A DNA stretch of 64,000 bases from Plutella xylostella (Eukaryota > Arthropoda > Insecta > Lepidoptera > Plutellidae), in NCBI RefSeq assembly GCF_932276165.1, contig NC_064008.1, forward strand, positions 6,019,001-6,083,000, in the 5' to 3' direction. Shown here in pieces: positions 52,601 through 58,600 of the stretch. Each line of letters starts with the position of its first letter. The stretch's first letter is position 1. Made by a program: the position numbers and the translations under genes. The notes beneath the pieces were generated by a model. It was not told where the DNA came from. It saw nothing but the letters and a program-made list of their open reading frames with translations, and searched no databases.

Positions 52601-55600
52601 TTTCCATCCCTCGCTCAAATAGCAATTATAGACATAACACTTTTGTGATTAGAGCTGCCGAAACATACAACCGTCTATGTAGCAATACCGGTGTTGATCT
52701 ATTTTATAGTAGTTATAACTCAATTAAGGACCACATTATTAATAAATTTGTTAGCTCACTGTGATGCTAATCGTAAATTTTAAGTAAAGTATAAGGTTTC
52801 TATATGTGAAAACCTTTAACTGGCATGTTTGTTACTATTAATTTTTACTATTCCTAGTTCTGTAATTCCATGCTGTTGGTTTTCCATGCTTTATTAATAA
52901 ATAAATAAATAAATAAATAAATACAGTGAAGCAACTGAACCAGCTCAAGCCTATATACGGACACACTGGTATGTACTTATATACTATACATACATATACA
53001 TACAGTGAAGCAACTGGACCAGCTCAGCCCTATATACGGACACACTGGTATGTACTTATATACTATACATACATATACATACAGTGAAGCAACTGGACCA
53101 GCTCAGCCCTATATATGGACACACTGGTATGTACTTATATACTATACATACATATACATACAGTGAAGCAACTGGACCAGCTCAGCCCTATATACGGACA
53201 CACTGGTATGTACTTATATACTATACATACATATACATACAGTGAAGCAACTGGACCAGCTCAGCCCTATATACGGACACACTGGTATGTACTTATATAC
53301 TATACATACATATACATACATAATCAGGGTAATCAGAGGTGACCCGTAAGTGAGCCACCCGATTTTCGCTGTACATTTGTAGGTGATAGGTCGCGAGCCG
53401 TATCGCCGTGTTTGAATGAGTACAATGCATTTAGGATCTATAAATTTAGATGTGCAGGTCTACTCACGATTTTTTTGCTTTACTGGTAATAATCAAAATG
53501 TTCTACAGTTATGATCAATGCAGTCGAATGAGCATGTAAAGTGGTATAAGTCTCATAGACAGTGTATAGAATAAATACTACTCCTGTGTTCTGCAAACGC
53601 ATAAACTTACCATAATCTACTGCTGTTCAGTTGACCTAAAGAAATTGATAATTATTTTTTATTTCGTTGGATTAAAGGTGTTGTACCTCGAATCTTATGT
53701 CCCTGATGTCCCTGATTAGCTATCACAGCAATACTTTTCCAAAAAAATCCTAATATGTAAATTTCCCCCTTCCACAGGCCAAAGAATAATGCAGTACGTG
53801 GAACAGAACTCCATGTACGTTCGCTCTCAAGCGTTCGGTTCCCGCTCAGACGTTCGCGCGCTCGACAGTCCCGCCTTGAGCAGCTTCACGAGCGGCGGCG
53901 ACCACTCACATTATGGACACACCGGTGAGATGTGAACATAGCTAATATTTATAAATTTATAATACAATGTTGCAAAAAGGGTATACTAAGCCAAATCCCT
54001 GTATATAGGAAGCGGCCGCTAAACGCGTTTAATGCGCGTTCCTCTAATAACAGCGCCGTATTTATAGCGAATCGGGATATAGCGACGTCGATAACGGACT
54101 CGTGCAAACCGTGCCGATAAAAGCGTTTAATGCGACGTATTTATAGCAAATTGGGATATATAGCGACGTCGATAAAAGCGCCGTATTTATAGCGAATGGC
54201 GACGTTTATCGACGTTGATAAACGTGTTTAATGCGCGTTCCGCCAATGACAGCGTTGTATTTATAGCGAATCGGGATATGGCGACGTTTATCGACGTCGA
54301 TAACTGACCCGACGGACACACCGGTAGGTACCTCAAGTGGTAGTTTTAATACCTATCGAGAAGTGAAATCGAAAACGCCAATTTGTATGGCGCGGAGCTA
54401 GTACAGCTACTTACCGCTAGGTGGCTTGTCTGGACGGATTTCAAACATTCAAATGTAGTGTGCTCAGAATATCATAATGCAATGTATAGATAGTCAAAAT
54501 TGGATTTTCCGCTATGTGACTGATCCTTATTAAATTATTTTAACCTCTAACTCTTTGCCCACAGGCTTCAAACTGCAACAAGAGAAGCAGTACAACGCCA
54601 TCTACGCGTCGCCCGCGCAACTGGAGTGCGTCGGCCAATCAGAGGCCTGCAAGAGCCCGCTGTCGCCGCGCAGGCTCCGCCCACACAGCGCTGATAGGAG
54701 GAGTCAACGTGAGTTCTATTATGATAGAATTAGGATTCATTTTCAAACATAGATAGAAGTTAACAGGCTCCGCCTAGACAGCGCTGATAGGAAGAGTGAA
54801 CGTGAGTTCTAGTGGGATAGAATTAGGGCTAATTTTTCAAACATAGGTACAAGTTAACAGGCTCCGCCCACACAGCTCTGAGTGTGTCAACGTGAGTTGA
54901 GTTCTATTTTACTCTCAAACTCACTTTACTTCTTGTTGTTCTTATGCTGACTTAATCTACAATTCAATCCCAGACTACCGACACGATAGTTCAAGACAAT
55001 AGCTGTTATTCACATATCACATCACAGTGGTGAAAGAATTAGTGTCAGTGATCAGTCACACGCTTATAAGAAACTTCACTTTTCTGCGTATATTTATTTT
55101 CAGACAATTTATTATATGTACCTATAGAACAGACACAAAGTCTTACATTACAAGGAGTAGTAATAGAAAATGCTACTAGCATAAAGTTTGCTATTGTAAC
55201 AATTTATTTTGTGCATAATTTAATAACAATAATCGTCTATTTAGTTATTGTAAAATAACAATTAAAACGTTACAATCTATCATATCAACAGAAAGCAGCC
55301 TCATAGCGAGTCTAAGCGCGAAGCTAGCGCCGCAGTTGTCTCCACGCACCGCGCGCCGCGCCATCTCCTCCATATCACCAGCCGATCCCGTCAGTAATAA
55401 GAGTAAAGGTAAATAAATATAATAATAGTAGCTGTTCCCGGGAGCTACGCTTCGGCTTAAAAAGTTTTCCCTTAGGAATTCGTTGATAAAAAGTAGCCTA
55501 TGTGTTAATCCACGGTGTCAGCTAACTCCATAATACCAAATTTCGTTGAAATCGGTTCAGCCGTTTTGACGTGAAGAGGTAACAAACATACACACACACA

Positions 55601-58600
55601 CACACACATGTGACTAGTGCGACGCTAGCGCCGCAGTTGTCGCCGCGCGCCGCGCGCCGCACCATCTCCTCCATATCACCCGCCGATCCCGTCAGTAATA
55701 AGAGCAAAGGTAACTAAATATAATATGTAGGTATATATTTATGCCTTTTTTCTGTCCTCAAAGGATTGGTCAGTGAGATTAGCGTTAGACGCCAACTGCC
55801 CAGGGTTCGGAGTGTGCTAATTGACAGATTCATTCATTCTTGCCATTGACGAACCATTGAGACTTACAAGGCGGGCGAGATAACTACACACCTGGGTTAA
55901 ATGACATTTGTCTTTAGTACTGAGTGCAAACAAAGTAATATCGATATTATAAAAAATATCCTCTTTGCTATCAGTATTTTTATAACTAAGTTCGGCTACA
56001 AAAATAATGAACCTCGCCATAATGCGCAGTTTTAATGAACTAATTTTATAAAGAAAATTGTTGCGAGAACGTAAACATAAGTAATAATATATACATGTAG
56101 CGCCCCGTGCGCTACTATGACTGTCCAAGTACAGGACCACAAGACAAGACCTATCCAACTGCAACGTGGTGTGAGACAGGGGGATGTGATATCTCCGAAA
56201 CTGATCACCAATGCATTGGAAGATGTCTTTAAGACGTTGGACTGGAAAGGACATGGCATATGTATAAATGGCGAGTACCTACATGTCACATCTTCGCTTC
56301 GCGGACGACATCGTTATTATGGCAGAATCTCTGCAAGAACTCAGCTGGATGCTAAGTGGCCTAAATGCTGCTTCCCGACGTGTAGGCCTCGGAATGAACT
56401 TGGACAAGACGAAAGTCATGTACAATGCTCACATCAAACCGGAGCCGGTCGCCGTTGGTGAGGCAACAATCGAAGTTGTGCAAGAATATGTCTTCCTCGG
56501 GCAGACTATTCGCCTTGGCAGAAGCAACTTCGACAAGGAGGCTGCAAGGCGCATCCAACTGGGTTGGGCTGCATTCGGGAAACTTCGTCACATATTCTCC
56601 TCGGCCATTCCTCAGAGCCTGAAGACAAAAGTCTTCAACCAGTGCGTCCTGCCAGTGATGACGTATGGTGCAGAGACGTGGACACTGACGGTAGGACTGG
56701 TCCACCGATTTAAAATCACTCAGCGTGCTATGGAGAGAGCTATGCTTGGGGTTTCTCTGATGAATCGTATCAGAAATGAGGTTATCCGTCAGAGGACTAA
56801 GGTTACCGACATAGCTGTCAAAATATGCAAGCTGAAGTGGCAGTGGGCTGGTCATATCTGCCGAAGAACCGATAACCGTCGGGGTAGACGAGTTCTCGAG
56901 TGGAGACCACGATCGGGCAAACGCAGCGTGGGACGCCCTCCTGCCCGCTGGACTGACGACCTTAGGCGGGTGGCGGGTAGTGGGTGGATGAGGAAGGCCG
57001 AGGACCGAGTGTTGTGACGCTCCTTGGGAGAGGCCTATATCCAGCAGTGGATGATTATTGGCTGATGATGATGATGATGATGATGTAGCGCCCCGATATT
57101 TGAAATTATTCTGGTTATCTAAAAACATACTCACTTACCTGACTTTTGTTATATTGTAATAAAATGTATAAATATTTGTTTATACAGAGGGTGTTGCAAA
57201 AAGGGTATTATACTAAGCCGAAACCAGCAAGTGCAGCATGTTATGTCTAAGCCCGAATCTGAAATTGGAATTTCAAAATTCGCGAAAAAAAAAAAACATT
57301 TTCCATAATAAAAAGTCACTTGACCCACTAAGTTTCTATGGAAAAAAAATTACGAATTTTAAAGTTCTGATTTCAGTTTTGGGCTTTTAGATATAACATG
57401 CTGCACATGCTGGTTTCGGCTTAGTATACCCTTTTTGCAACACGCTGTATAAGTATTCAAGTTGATTTTTTTTTTTTTTTTTTTTTTAGTTAGTCTAAGT
57501 GTTTTCCCACTGCTGGGCAAAGACCTCCCCTTTAATTTTCCACTTCTCTTTCCACTTCAAGTTGATACCTACTTGTTAGAGTAGTAACAAAAAGTATGCG
57601 ATAAAAAATATTTATTGTTAGGTAATCGTCTGATAATTCTTATGCTAACGCTACAAAAGGAGGAGAGCAGGGCCTCGCGCGGGGAAAGGGGAGAGGGGTA
57701 GATTTCTGGTTGTAAATTCAATCGTCACTGAGGTATTTATGACAGTAGACTACTGACATTTCCTCGTGTTTGTCTTACTAGTATAATATAAATGAGTAGT
57801 GCGACGCTAGCGCCGCAGTTGTCGCCGCGCACCGCGCGCCGCACCATCTCCTCCATAGCACCGGCCGACCCTGTCAGTAATAAGAGTAAAGGTAAATATT
57901 ATTACTAATTCATTAATTTATGCCTTTCGGGGTAAGTTGTCTGACCTTTTACCTATCCTATAATCGATTGGCTAGTTAGTTTAGCGTTAGAATTCCCGCT
58001 ACGTCGCTAAGCACAGCGAAAAACGGGCATTGGCCTTTTTATATTTGTCTCTGCCGCACGCGTTTAGTAATAGGACCCTCACGCTCGCACAGTAACCTTG
58101 ATGGCGGGGTCAGAGATTGACATTGGTCGTAGGTGCAAACGTCAACGTTAGATTTTCTCTGTACTTGCCGATCGGCCTTAAAGAAATCAATCTTAGAATT
58201 AATGATCATTTATAAACGTATATAAATGAGTAGTGCGAAGCTAGCGCCACAGTTGTCGCCGCGCACCGCGAGCCGCGCCCTCTCCTCCATATCACCGACT
58301 GATCCCGTCAGTAATAAGAGTAAAGGTAAATATTATCACATACCTATATACCATTCGGGGTATGTTGTCTGACTTTTTACCTATCCTATAATCGATTGGC
58401 TAGTCAGTGTAGCGTTAGACTGTGGTTAGACTACTCGTTACGTCGCTAAGCACAGCAAAAAACGGGCATAGATGTAGATGCAAAGGTCAACGTTCGATTT
58501 TCTCGTCCGATTGCCTTTAGAAATCATCACAGAACGTATACATATAAATGACTAGTGCGACGCTAGCGCCGCAGTTGTCGCCGCGCACCGCGCTATCCCT

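Noticed and set aside
55817..56289. 145- and 85-codon minus-strand ORFs
   Set aside because: Partly antisense to the RTE-like RT domain and partly AT-rich intron; no splice or motif support.
56361..57134. 257-codon minus-strand ORF
   Set aside because: Antisense shadow of the RTE-like reverse-transcriptase sequence; contains the (ATG)n tail as poly-Ser.
55613..58325. Exon 22 copies as mutually exclusive alternative exons
   Set aside because: No acceptor keeps frame: the only AG before copy 1 gives a stop within four codons, and copies 2 and 3 lack pyrimidine tracts.
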